A stretch of DNA of 64,000 nt. Source: UBA7332 sp051652645. Its GTDB lineage: Bacteria; Bacteroidota; Bacteroidia; Bacteroidales; UBA7332. The position numbers and the translations under genes are program-made. The notes under the pieces were generated by a model. It saw nothing but the letters and a program-made list of their open reading frames with translations, ran no database searches and had not been told where the DNA came from. Numbering within the stretch: position 1 is the first letter of the stretch; each line of letters opens with the position of its first letter. The stretch lies in contig JBOFUP010000040.1 in assembly GCA_051652645.1 (NCBI GenBank), positions 1 to 64,000 on the forward strand, in the 5' to 3' direction. Below are positions 44,196-53,484 of this stretch, one piece after another.

Positions 44196-46151
44196 ATGTT
44201 GGCAAACAATACAGAAAATAAAAAGCAAGTAATTGTTCAAAGTTCATTGGGTTCTATGTTCTCTATATTCGGCGAGCTAGAGCTTCGTGAATTAATTGGA
44301 GATAATAGTCGTAAGGTTGCTATTGCAGGTAGAATAAACAACCCAGGAATATATGATATACCAGAGGGAGCATCATATAGTGAACTAGTAGCTATCGCTG
44401 GAGGAATGATGAATGGCCGCAATCTAAAGGCAGTACATTTTGGCCTTCCTTTTGGTGGGTTCGTAACACCTAGCCACTGTGATATAGCTGTAGACTTTAC
44501 TCACTTTGCAGAGAATCAGAGTAGAACAATGATTATTCTCTCTGATGAAGATTGTATTGTTCAGTACGCTAAATTCTATATTGAGTTTGTCAAAGGTAAG
44601 ATGGAGGAGGGTGTCTTGACTGAATATAGAGATGTGGAAGCTGAGATAGACCGAATATGGCGAAACTTCGATAGAATAGCTAAAGGGAAATCAACTAGTA
44701 GAGATCTATATCTTCTACGTTACTTGAGTGAGCAGGTGAAGTTAAAGCTTCATCAAGACCATAATATGATATTTGAGATTCTTGAAAGTTTCTATGATGA
44801 ACTAGTGGAGCATATTGATGAGAATCTATGTGCAGCACAACAGTGTCCTCACCTTGTTAAGCTTCACGTTACAGAGAAGTGTATAGGGTGTGGTGCATGC
44901 AAACGAGTATGCCCGGTAGATTGCATCTCTGGAGAAAAGAAGCAGCGCCACTTTATCCACACCAAGATATGTACCCATTGTGGACAGTGCATTCAAGCTT
45001 GCCCAGTTAATGCTATTGTGGCGGGAGATAACACTGTTAAATTCTTAAGAGATCTAGCAACTCCGAAGAAATTGGTTATTGTTCAGATAGCTCCTGCTAT
45101 TAGAGTAACCATTGGAGAGGCATTTGGTTTTGAACCTGGTACAAACGTTGAGAAGCGACTAGCAGCAGCTCTTCGTATGATTGGTGTTGATTATGTATTT
45201 GATACTTCTTGGGCAGCGGACTTAACAATTATGGAAGAGGCTAAGGAGTTTAGGACTCGTCTAGAGTCATATATGAAAGGAGATGAGGATGTTCCACTGC
45301 CAATATTGACTTCTTGCTGCCCAGCTTGGGTTAAGTATATTGAGCAGAACTTTCCTGAACTTCTTCAAGCTCCATCAACCGTTAAATCGCCAATGCAAAT
45401 ATTCTCAACTATAGCAAAGGATATATGGGCAAAGGAGAAGGGGATAAGAAGACAGAACATAACTAGTGTTGCAATTATGCCTTGCATAGCTAAGAAGTAC
45501 GAGGCAGCAAGGGTGGAATTCTCTCGTGGTGATAACTTCGACACGGATTATGTTATTACTACTCGTGAGTTGATAAAGATACTAAAGGAGTCAGGAATTG
45601 ATTTGGCTACTGTCAATGAGGAGGAGTTTGACAATCCATTTGGAGAGTACTCTGGTGCTGGGGTTATCTTCGGCCGTACGGGAGGGGTTATTGAGGCTGC
45701 TGTTAGAACCACTATAGAACAGATGACAAATAGCAGATTAGACTCTATTGTTTTTGAACAACTTCGTGGATGGGATGGATTCAGGGTGTGTGAGGTCCCT
45801 TGTGGTGATCTTACTCTTAGAATTGGTATTGCCCATGGATTGAATGAGGCAGGACGAATGCTCGAGAAGATCAGAAATGGTGAAGAGTTCTTTCATGCTA
45901 TCGAGATCATGGCTTGTAAAGGAGGATGTATTGGTGGTGGTGGACAACCAAAAGCACAGAAGAAACAAGAGGCTCTTGAGAAGCGTGCTGAAGGACTAAA
46001 TAGTATAGATAATTCTATGACAATTAGAAGATCTCACGAAAATCCACATATTCTCTCTATTTATGAGAAATATCTAGATTATCCTGGTAGTCGTAAAGCT
46101 CACGAACTAATTCATACAAAATACTATCCAAAGATTAAGTTCAATAAGTAG
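44196..46151 (+). CDS. Modular [FeFe] hydrogenase with NuoF-like N-terminus
   Basis: A 651-residue cytoplasmic hydrogenase. All three H-cluster motifs are intact: TSCCPAW (372-378), MPCIAKKYEA (428-437) and MACKGGCIGGGGQP (572-585). Two [4Fe-4S] ferredoxin sites lie at C229/232/235/239 and C259/262/265/269. The N-terminal 210 residues resemble the C-terminal half of NuoF: an SLBB-type domain (VAIAGRINNPGIYDIPEG) and a helical region that has lost the ESCGKCxPCR Cys motif. The FMN/NADH-binding Rossmann part of NuoF is absent. It probably evolves or takes up H2 with ferredoxin, perhaps through a partner subunit. No HydE, HydF or HydG maturase gene is in the window. It is monocistronic. Confidence 0.93.
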   Translation: MLANNTENKKQVIVQSSLGSMFSIFGELELRELIGDNSRKVAIAGRINNPGIYDIPEGASYSELVAIAGGMMNGRNLKAVHFGLPFGGFVTPSHCDIAVDFTHFAENQSRTMIILSDEDCIVQYAKFYIEFVKGKMEEGVLTEYRDVEAEIDRIWRNFDRIAKGKSTSRDLYLLRYLSEQVKLKLHQDHNMIFEILESFYDELVEHIDENLCAAQQCPHLVKLHVTEKCIGCGACKRVCPVDCISGEKKQRHFIHTKICTHCGQCIQACPVNAIVAGDNTVKFLRDLATPKKLVIVQIAPAIRVTIGEAFGFEPGTNVEKRLAAALRMIGVDYVFDTSWAADLTIMEEAKEFRTRLESYMKGDEDVPLPILTSCCPAWVKYIEQNFPELLQAPSTVKSPMQIFSTIAKDIWAKEKGIRRQNITSVAIMPCIAKKYEAARVEFSRGDNFDTDYVITTRELIKILKESGIDLATVNEEEFDNPFGEYSGAGVIFGRTGGVIEAAVRTTIEQMTNSRLDSIVFEQLRGWDGFRVCEVPCGDLTLRIGIAHGLNEAGRMLEKIRNGEEFFHAIEIMACKGGCIGGGGQPKAQKKQEALEKRAEGLNSIDNSMTIRRSHENPHILSIYEKYLDYPGSRKAHELIHTKYYPKIKFNK

Positions 46152-46213
46152 ATATGCTTTAATATCTCTATTCTATTTATAGACTTAAATATATTGACAT
46201 AGACTTTTAATAC

Positions 46214-46253
46214 AAAGGTTAGCAGGTTAACTTGCTAACCTTTGATTTTTTTG
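46214..46253 (+). terminator. Terminator after hydrogenase gene
   Basis: A 12-bp stem (46214-46225 with 46234-46245) is followed by ATTTTTTT. Confidence 0.85.
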
Positions 46254-46435
46254 TATATCAATAATGAATGTACTTTTGTTATTATATTTAGAAATAAATT
46301 GCATCATATTCTCAAGATCCTCATTATAATAAAAACTACAGTGAGATAAGCGGTAAATCCTGATAAATCCCAAAACTTAGACCATACATCTTTACTTAGT
46401 TGTTTGCTACCCGAAGTAGTTCTTCTAAGTATAAT

Positions 46436-46467
46436 CCCCAAATCGCCTACTGATAGCCGATTTGGGG
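46436..46467. repeat. Isolated hairpin in the 46.2-46.7 kb spacer
   Basis: A 10-bp perfect inverted repeat (46436-46445 with 46458-46467) with a 12-base loop and no T-run. The 520-base spacer otherwise holds only the two terminators and no gene. Confidence 0.55.
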
Positions 46468-46546
46468 CAGATTTTGTGCTTTATAGTTTTTTCCGGACAG
46501 CAATAATTTAGAGATTAATGCAGTTGAAAAAGCACACCTAAAAAAC

Positions 46547-46588
46547 AATAGGCTCTATCTACTTATATTAATGTAGATAGAGCCTATT
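46547..46588 (-). terminator. Terminator of the polysaccharide locus
   Basis: A 16-bp perfect stem (46547-46562 with 46573-46588). On the minus strand it is followed by GTTTTTT, as expected at the end of the operon closing with the GH3 gene. Confidence 0.85.
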
Positions 46589-46672
46589 TCTTATAGAGGC
46601 TAAATAGAGATAATTGTGTAACCTTGCAATATTCACTCTATAAATGCAACTATATGTAAAGTAATATTTTCT

Positions 46673-48925
46673 TTAGAGAGCTTTTACAGAGAATGATGTT
46701 GGAGACCCACTTTGGCTGTCACCAGCTACCCAAAGCTTAAATTCACCAGCCTCAACTACTCTCTTCATATCAATGTTCCAGAATGCTAGCTCTTTAACAG
46801 GTAGTTCGAGGGTAACTTCTTTGCTCTCTCCTGGTTTTAGAGTGATACGTTCGAAACGCTTAAGCTCTTTAACCGGTCTAGTTACAGATCCAACTTTATC
46901 TTGTATATAGAGTTGAGCCACTTCTGTAGCTTCGTATTCTCCGGTATTTTCAAGTAGGAAGCTTACTTTGAGAGTTTCACTCTCGGTGAGTTCTCTTGAT
47001 GATAGTTCAATGTTGCTATACTTGAATGTTGAGTAGGATAGCCCATAACCAAAATGATAAAGAGGATCAAAACCAGCATCAAGATAGAACGAAGTACATC
47101 CAAGGGATGTCTGTCCAGCTTCAACAGGGATGCTATTCAATAGCACTTCGTTGCGAGTAGCAGGGCGTCCTGTGTTGTTGTGTGCATAGTAGATAGGTAT
47201 TTGACCTACAGACTTAGGGAAGGTAACAGGAGTCTTTCCACTCGGTACAGCTCGACCGAAGATAAGATCAGCAAGAGCTGGTCCTCCCATAGTTCCAGGA
47301 TGGAAAGAGTATAGAAGTGCAGATGATGCATTTACCTCCTGTTCTATTGTTAGAGGACGACCAGCCATCACAACAGTGACTAGAGGTTTACTCAGTTTTG
47401 ATAGTTCAGTGATTAGTCTCTGCTGATCACCTTGAAGGTTCAAGTCTGCCAAGCAGTGAGCCTCTCCCGAAAGAATAGATTCCTCACCCACGAAGGCAAT
47501 TACCACATCCGCAGCTTTAGCAGCAGCTACAGCCTTAGCTACACCTGTTTGACTTTTTTCTCGGCTATAGTTTAGACCTGGTTCAAAGATTACTTGTACC
47601 TCGCTACCTACTAGCTCTTTGATTGAATTAAGAGGAGTCTGGGTATGGTTCTTTTCACCATCAAACACCCAGATTCCAAGTTGCTCATAAGGAGCATTTG
47701 CCATTGGACCAACAATAGCAACTTTTTTAACAGAGCTTGTGAGTGGAAGTGTCTTGTTATCATTCTTAAGTAGAATGGCAGACTCTATGGCTGCTTTTTT
47801 TGCCGCTTCAAGGTGTGCAGAGGCATAGAATGGCGACGCTTGCATCTCGTCAGCATATGGGTTCTCGAATAGTCCAAGTCTGAATTTTATTCTTAGAATA
47901 TTTCTAACAGCATCATCTACAACTTGCTGTTTAACCTTTCCTGTTTTTATTAGGTCTGGAAGTTCTTTCACAAAAGTGTAGCTAACCATCTCCATGTCTA
48001 CACCAGCGTTTGCAGCTATTTGAGCTACTTCAGCCTCATCCTTTGCAAATCCGTGAGAAATCATCTCGCTAGCTGAAGCCCAGTCACTAACAACAAAGCC
48101 ATCGAAACCCCACTCTTTGCGCAGCACGTCACGAAGTATAAAGCTGTTTCCTGTTGAAGGAACTCCATCGTTGTCATTAAAAGATGTCATGAATGTAGCT
48201 GCTCCAGCCTCTACTGCAGCCTCGAAAGGAGGTAGATATAAGTTTCTGAGTAGTCTTTCAGGTATGTGTGTAGAGTTGTAATCGCGTCCACCCTCGGCAG
48301 CCCCGTAGCCAACGAAATGTTTTGGGCATGCAGCGATTGATGTTGGTGAATTGAGCGAATCACCTTGATAACCCTTTATCATTGCAGCTCCCATCACCGA
48401 GGTTACATATGGATCTTCACCACATCCTTCAGCGATTCGTCCCCAACGAGGGTCACGAGATATGTCTATCATCGGAGCAAATGTCCAACGTATACCAACG
48501 GAAGAGGCTTCAATAGCAGAGATTCTAGCCCCCTCGTATGCTATTTCAGGGTTGAATGAAGCAGCCTGTCCGATAGGAATAGGAAATATTGTTTTAAAAC
48601 CGTGAATCACGTCTCGAGCGATAAGAAGAGGTATTCCCAATCTAGACTCCTCTACGGCTACTCTCTGAAGAGCATTTATACGCTTTACGTCAACTTCGTT
48701 GAGAATAGACCCAATCTCACCTTTCTTTATCAACCCGTGCATCTCTTCTATATTACCAAACGAAGATATTTGGTTCATTTGACCAATCTTCTCCTCAATT
48801 GTCATTTTAGAGAGAAGAGTCTCTACTCTCTTTTCAATTGGGTCATTCGTGTTCCTTGAATTAGTACTACAAGATATTAGTAGTCCTGTAAGTAGTGTTG
48901 CTGTTGCTATTTTTATGTTTCTCAT
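46673..48925 (-). CDS. GH3 beta-glucosidase lipoprotein (BglX-like)
   Basis: A 750-residue glycoside hydrolase with lipobox Cys19 (LLISCS). The GH3 N-terminal barrel contains KHFVGYGAAEGGRDYN and the nucleophile Asp in GFVVSDWASASEM. The second alpha/beta sandwich domain (about 390-600) contains VAFVGEESILSGEAH, and a C-terminal fibronectin-III-like domain ends the protein. Such enzymes release glucose from the non-reducing end of beta-glucan oligosaccharides. The gene is last in the minus-strand susC-susD-SGBP-GH16-GH3 operon, 6 bases after the GH16 gene, and the terminator follows 85 bases later. Confidence 0.93.
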   Translation of the reverse strand: MRNIKIATATLLTGLLISCSTNSRNTNDPIEKRVETLLSKMTIEEKIGQMNQISSFGNIEEMHGLIKKGEIGSILNEVDVKRINALQRVAVEESRLGIPLLIARDVIHGFKTIFPIPIGQAASFNPEIAYEGARISAIEASSVGIRWTFAPMIDISRDPRWGRIAEGCGEDPYVTSVMGAAMIKGYQGDSLNSPTSIAACPKHFVGYGAAEGGRDYNSTHIPERLLRNLYLPPFEAAVEAGAATFMTSFNDNDGVPSTGNSFILRDVLRKEWGFDGFVVSDWASASEMISHGFAKDEAEVAQIAANAGVDMEMVSYTFVKELPDLIKTGKVKQQVVDDAVRNILRIKFRLGLFENPYADEMQASPFYASAHLEAAKKAAIESAILLKNDNKTLPLTSSVKKVAIVGPMANAPYEQLGIWVFDGEKNHTQTPLNSIKELVGSEVQVIFEPGLNYSREKSQTGVAKAVAAAKAADVVIAFVGEESILSGEAHCLADLNLQGDQQRLITELSKLSKPLVTVVMAGRPLTIEQEVNASSALLYSFHPGTMGGPALADLIFGRAVPSGKTPVTFPKSVGQIPIYYAHNNTGRPATRNEVLLNSIPVEAGQTSLGCTSFYLDAGFDPLYHFGYGLSYSTFKYSNIELSSRELTESETLKVSFLLENTGEYEATEVAQLYIQDKVGSVTRPVKELKRFERITLKPGESKEVTLELPVKELAFWNIDMKRVVEAGEFKLWVAGDSQSGSPTSFSVKAL

Positions 48926-48931
48926 TGTTTA

Positions 48932-50035
48932 CTATTTGCTTTTTTGGAATACGCGTACATAATCAATCTCGTATGTTGCAGGGAGAACAGACTCGTCCAC
49001 ACCTTGTGCACCTCCCCAGTTTCCACCCCATGCTAGGTTAAGTTTTAGGTAGAATGGAGTGTAGAAAGGCCAAGTATCTTTGTTACCCTTTTTGTCATTC
49101 ATAAAAGTGAAAAGAAGCTTTCCATCAACAAATGTTTTGATGTAATCCTCTGTCCACTCAAGAGCATATACGTGAAATTCACTCTGAGCTGTTTCAAGGA
49201 ATCTTTCAGCCGTCTTCTCAGTATTTATACTATGATTGTATGATTTACAGTGAATAGCAGAAGATACCCAGTTTGGTCTGTATCCTACCTCCTCCATTAT
49301 ATCTATCTCACCATCCTCAGGCCAAGCAGTGAAGTTTTTGGGCATCATCCAGAAAGCAGGCCAGGTACCTTTGCCTGAAGGAAGCTTAAGTCTTGCTTCG
49401 AAATACCCATATGTCCAACTCTCTCTGCTGTTGATACGTATAGAGTAGACTGTTGATCCAATCTTTTTTGCAATTATCTTGAATATACCATCATTCACAG
49501 TTGCTAATTGTTCACCACCTATTGAACCAGCAACGTAGTGCTGAAGCTCATTGTTGCCCCATCCACCACCACCAGTTTCGTAGCTCCAAATATCACTATC
49601 AGGTCGGGTGCCTTCATTGAATTCATCATTCCATACAAGGGTGTAACCCTCTGGTGCTGGAATAGAAGGGTCAGGGGGAATTACCTCCTTAGCCTCTTGT
49701 GTAATCTCGACTGTTTGTCTTAATTCCCCAGATTTAATTACAACGGACCCGGTTCTTATATCTTTAGATATATTCTCAGTAACGGAGATATTCATCTTTG
49801 TATTACTTTGAAGAGATGAGGTGGGAGTAAAACTTATCCAATCCTCGTTGCTATATGCTCCCCACTCTTTGGTGGAGCTAATGTCTATTGTACTACTTTG
49901 AGCTATCTCGCTAAAATTAATGGTAAGAGGAGTTGCACTAAGAGTATGTTTCTCTGATGGCGTGCTATCCTCTCCACCGCAAGAGAGTAGAGTAAGCAGC
50001 AGTGAGAAGATGTATGCTAAGTTCATTTGTCTCAT
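48932..50035 (-). CDS. GH16 endo-beta-glucanase with BACON-like domain
   Basis: A 367-residue lipoprotein (lipobox LLSC, Cys19). Residues 30-113 form a BACON-like beta-sandwich (STKEWGAYSNEDWISFTP, VEITQEA), common in Bacteroidota surface glycosidases. The GH16 domain follows from about 128, with the catalytic E-I-D-I-M-E pattern at 243-248 (nucleophile E243, acid/base E248). The beta-bulge Met suits laminarinase-type GH16_3. It likely cuts internal beta-1,3 (or mixed-linkage) bonds at the cell surface. It lies 6 bases before GH3 and 71 after the SGBP gene, with an intervening hairpin. Confidence 0.92.
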   Translation of the reverse strand: MRQMNLAYIFSLLLTLLSCGGEDSTPSEKHTLSATPLTINFSEIAQSSTIDISSTKEWGAYSNEDWISFTPTSSLQSNTKMNISVTENISKDIRTGSVVIKSGELRQTVEITQEAKEVIPPDPSIPAPEGYTLVWNDEFNEGTRPDSDIWSYETGGGGWGNNELQHYVAGSIGGEQLATVNDGIFKIIAKKIGSTVYSIRINSRESWTYGYFEARLKLPSGKGTWPAFWMMPKNFTAWPEDGEIDIMEEVGYRPNWVSSAIHCKSYNHSINTEKTAERFLETAQSEFHVYALEWTEDYIKTFVDGKLLFTFMNDKKGNKDTWPFYTPFYLKLNLAWGGNWGGAQGVDESVLPATYEIDYVRVFQKSK

Positions 50036-50055
50036 AATGTTATTGCTTGATTAGT

Positions 50056-50089
50056 AATAGAGGAGAGAATATTGTGTCTCTCCTCTATT
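50056..50089 (-). other. Intercistronic hairpin between SGBP and GH16 genes
   Basis: A 13-bp perfect stem (50056-50068 with 50077-50089) has an 8-base loop but no T-run on the minus strand. It is more likely an mRNA processing or stability element than a full terminator, though partial termination is possible. Confidence 0.6.
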
Positions 50090-50106
50090 GATTGTATCAT
50101 CTCTTT

Positions 50107-51954
50107 TTATCGAGAGCCATCGTCATTGCTGTGGTCTTTAAGTACTATCTTGCTTATATTAACCTCTGTATTTGCAGGGTTTCCACCGAAGTCAAATACA
50201 AGCTTAACTTGTTCCATATCAATACCAGGCATATTGGTGAATGATAGTAGATAGTCCTCGTAAGCATCTATAGATACCATTTTCATAAAGAAGAAAGTAT
50301 CGTCATCTCCCTCTTTTACAAGTTTTACAGTCACTCGTTTAAGGTCTTTGTTTGAGTTCAGTGTCAAACAGAAGTCGTAATTTGTGGATGCATTCGTTGT
50401 TATGTCTGTCAAGAACATAACTTGAGCTTGCCACTGATCATAAGTCTCTTGTGGGAATGATAGAGTATACGAGTTACCATCAATAACCATTGCAGGAGGA
50501 GCTATCTCACTCCAGTTTGGAGCGTAGAAGAAGCTATTTGTAAAAGTAGCACTCTTCCACATATTAAATTCAGAGTCTGGATCATATTGGATAGCTTTAT
50601 CCTCTTCCTCTTCTGTTCCCTCTTTGATGAATTGATACTGCCATGCTATCTCTCCGTTGTCAACTACAATATGTAGTTCTGTTTCGCTCTGCATAAGAAC
50701 TTTGAATTTAGGAGAAATCCAAGCTGCATCATTTGGTACGTAACCCACAATAGTTTGAGTTGGGAATTCAATATATGTATCTGCACCCTCATCAACGAAT
50801 TTCCATGTAGAGTTTTGTCCTGTTGTTGGAACATTAAAGTCTTCACCTGTAGTATTGTACTCAGGGAATAGAGTACATCCTACATTCACGAAGAAGCTAC
50901 CAGTTTCACCAGGAGCAAACTCATACGAACCCTCTGCCGTAAATATTAGTTTGTGGTTGTAAATTCCAAATGCCTCTTTCTCATTCGGCATAGCGCTCCA
51001 CCAACCAGTTCCATTGCTACCTGATTCGCCACAGCTAAGGTGACCAGAGGCATCTTTCTTCCAAACCCAAGTACCAGCCATCTTCTCTTCGCGGCTCTTC
51101 TCTTGTACTGTTGGTGCAAGGATATAGCTCCAAGCAATCTCACCATTGTCAGCCAATAACTCAAGAGAGTTGTTTTTTATAGAAAGAATCTTGAATCTTG
51201 GATTGTTGTAGGTTGCATCGTTAGGTATATAAGGTAGATAGCTCTTTGTTGGAAGTACAAGGAAAACATCGTTACCTACAACAGTGAATGAGTAGTCAAC
51301 AGTGTATTCACTAACAGGGGCTTGGAAGTCTTCACCTGTTGTGTTATACTCAGGGAAGATTGTACAACCAGCGTTTACATAAACTGTCCCAGCCTCTTTT
51401 GGATCGAAATGGTATGTCCCGTCCACAGAGAATGTCATCACATTGCTATAAACACCAAACGGCTCTTTTTCATTAGGCATAGCACTCCACCAGCCAGTTC
51501 CATTACCGCCAGATTCGCCACAAGCTAAGTGACCAGGTAGCTCTTTTGCTATGCTCCACTCTTTAGTGCCATCACCTCCGAGTAACTTATAGTAGCGAGT
51601 GAAATCAACTATTGTGTTATCTAAGGTGAATGACTCTATGATAGAGCCATCACTCACACCACTCTCGTTCGATATTTTTATCTCCACTTCATATGTCCCA
51701 GCTACAGCGAATATTCTTGTAAGACCATTAACGGTGGAATACTCTTTACCATTGAATATCCATACAGGATTATGTCCTGGATTATTTAGCTTAAAGGTAA
51801 CTTCATTGGTTGTTTGGTCTACTTCTATCGTATGTTTTATGTCAGCTGCTAGAGGAACTCTATCTTCTGAAGGATGTCTGAAATCCTCCGTACAAGATGA
51901 CACTCCTAATAATACTAGAAGAAGAAGTGTTATTTGCTTTATTACTGTTTTCAT
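50107..51954 (-). CDS. Surface glycan-binding lipoprotein with internal duplication
   Basis: A 615-residue lipoprotein (Cys21 in VSSCTE). A PKD-like domain (about 36-112) is followed by two copies of a 150-residue module (122-280 and 291-443). Both share GHL-CGESG-NGTGWWSAMPNEKE, GCT-FPEYNTTGEDF, YVPNDA/YIPNDA and DNGEIAW. A C-terminal beta-sandwich (about 465-610), reminiscent of CBM4/9, ends the protein. In the SusE/SusF position of the operon, 11 bases after susD, such proteins hold polysaccharide at the cell surface. Repeated binding modules would raise avidity. I do not know a named family for the duplicated module. Confidence 0.78.
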   Translation of the reverse strand: MKTVIKQITLLLLVLLGVSSCTEDFRHPSEDRVPLAADIKHTIEVDQTTNEVTFKLNNPGHNPVWIFNGKEYSTVNGLTRIFAVAGTYEVEIKISNESGVSDGSIIESFTLDNTIVDFTRYYKLLGGDGTKEWSIAKELPGHLACGESGGNGTGWWSAMPNEKEPFGVYSNVMTFSVDGTYHFDPKEAGTVYVNAGCTIFPEYNTTGEDFQAPVSEYTVDYSFTVVGNDVFLVLPTKSYLPYIPNDATYNNPRFKILSIKNNSLELLADNGEIAWSYILAPTVQEKSREEKMAGTWVWKKDASGHLSCGESGSNGTGWWSAMPNEKEAFGIYNHKLIFTAEGSYEFAPGETGSFFVNVGCTLFPEYNTTGEDFNVPTTGQNSTWKFVDEGADTYIEFPTQTIVGYVPNDAAWISPKFKVLMQSETELHIVVDNGEIAWQYQFIKEGTEEEEDKAIQYDPDSEFNMWKSATFTNSFFYAPNWSEIAPPAMVIDGNSYTLSFPQETYDQWQAQVMFLTDITTNASTNYDFCLTLNSNKDLKRVTVKLVKEGDDDTFFFMKMVSIDAYEDYLLSFTNMPGIDMEQVKLVFDFGGNPANTEVNISKIVLKDHSNDDGSR

Positions 51955-51965
51955 GACAAATAGTA

Positions 51966-53465
51966 TTAATAGTTATTTTGAGTTAGTGAGCCGTTTGAAG
52001 CATTAATCTCAGATTGTGGGATAGGCAACCACTTTTTGTTATTACTCCATGACTTTGTTCTGTATCCATAGCTATCTGGAATTAGAGTAGTTGCAGCTTT
52101 GTCAGAGCGGATAAGATCCCAATATCTTTTACCCTCACCAACAAACTCAAGGCGTCTTTCGTGAAGAATATTTTCGATTGTTGCTGATGATGTAGATAAA
52201 CCAGCACGTGATCTTACTTGATTGAGATAACCATTAGCATCACCAGCACCAGCACCAAGAACAATAAGTTCAGCTGCATTTAGAAGAACCTCAGAATATC
52301 TGTATATTCGAAGATTATTATTCCAGTTTAGGTCAGCATCAGCTAGTTGTCCGTCATTGTATCCTGTTCTTGCCATATATTTATTTAACCATAGGCCAGT
52401 GTCTTGAAAGCGAGGGTTATATTCCTTACCAGCGGTATTGAAGATTGATCCGTCACGACGAGTGTCTCCCTCTTCAAACATGTCATATGTCTCTTGACGC
52501 ACTGGACAGAATCCCCAACCATTGTCTCTACCGTCAGTTCCATCGGCCCATCCATTAGGACTGATAAGACGAGGAAGTACTGTACCACCAGATACCAAAG
52601 GTCCGTCCCATGATCTTACAGCTCCTTCACTCTTGTAGTTAATCTCCCAAATAGACTCGTTAGACCACTCTCCCTTAGCGTCAAAAATTTCAGCATAATC
52701 AGTGTGTAGACTATATGAACCACTATCTATGATCTCTTTCATATAGTTTAAGGCCTTGGAGTAATTAGCATTATCCTTCTGATACATCACTACTTCAGTG
52801 TATAGCATGTATGCCATAGCTTTTGTTACACGGCCATAGGTCTCATTTGTAGCCTTCATAGGCAGTCCGCCATTGTTAATTGCATCTTCAAGATCACCAA
52901 TGATATTTGAATATACTTGATCCGCATTTAGCTGTTCGGCGATATATGGGAACTCAAGGTTCTGAGAGTAGTATGGAATATTACCCCACATCTTCCAAAG
53001 ATACGTATAGTAGTAGGCTCTAAGCACTTTTGCTTCTGCTAAGAAGAGAGCTTTCTTTTCTTCACTTATCTCTTGAACATAGTTCATATATTTTAGAACG
53101 TTGTTCGAGCGATTTATTCCCGAATAGTAGCAGGTCCAAACACCACCAATCACTCTATCAGGAAGAGCTGAATAGTTGAACATCAAGTGCCAATTTTGGT
53201 TGTCAGTAATGTTTGATCCACCAACCCAAATGTCATCAGCCATAATATCACTCATCAATAGAGGAGGGTTGTATTCACCCATTCCCCAATCAGGCCATTG
53301 AAGAGGGTCATATGCTGCAACAAGAGCCTCGAAGATACGATCCTCGTTTTTGTAATACTCCTCAATAGATACTTTATCTGGCGACTTAACAGTCAAGAAG
53401 TCATCAGAACAACTTTGCAATCCTAGGCAAGCTAGTAGTGCTATAATAGATAATCTCTTTTTCAT
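51966..53465 (-). CDS. SusD/RagB-family nutrient-binding lipoprotein
   Basis: A 499-residue lipoprotein with lipobox Cys19 (LQSCSDDFL). The N-terminal SusD-like TPR region contains EALVAAYDPLQ and AEAKVLRAYYYTYLWKMWG, and the C-terminal RagB part contains LRIYRYSEVLLNAAEL and ERRLEFVGEGKRYWDL. SusD binds oligosaccharide and closes over the SusC channel as a lid. It is 19 bases downstream of susC. Confidence 0.95.
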   Translation of the reverse strand: MKKRLSIIALLACLGLQSCSDDFLTVKSPDKVSIEEYYKNEDRIFEALVAAYDPLQWPDWGMGEYNPPLLMSDIMADDIWVGGSNITDNQNWHLMFNYSALPDRVIGGVWTCYYSGINRSNNVLKYMNYVQEISEEKKALFLAEAKVLRAYYYTYLWKMWGNIPYYSQNLEFPYIAEQLNADQVYSNIIGDLEDAINNGGLPMKATNETYGRVTKAMAYMLYTEVVMYQKDNANYSKALNYMKEIIDSGSYSLHTDYAEIFDAKGEWSNESIWEINYKSEGAVRSWDGPLVSGGTVLPRLISPNGWADGTDGRDNGWGFCPVRQETYDMFEEGDTRRDGSIFNTAGKEYNPRFQDTGLWLNKYMARTGYNDGQLADADLNWNNNLRIYRYSEVLLNAAELIVLGAGAGDANGYLNQVRSRAGLSTSSATIENILHERRLEFVGEGKRYWDLIRSDKAATTLIPDSYGYRTKSWSNNKKWLPIPQSEINASNGSLTQNNY

Positions 53466-53484
53466 CTCTCTGTCTTTTTAGTAA

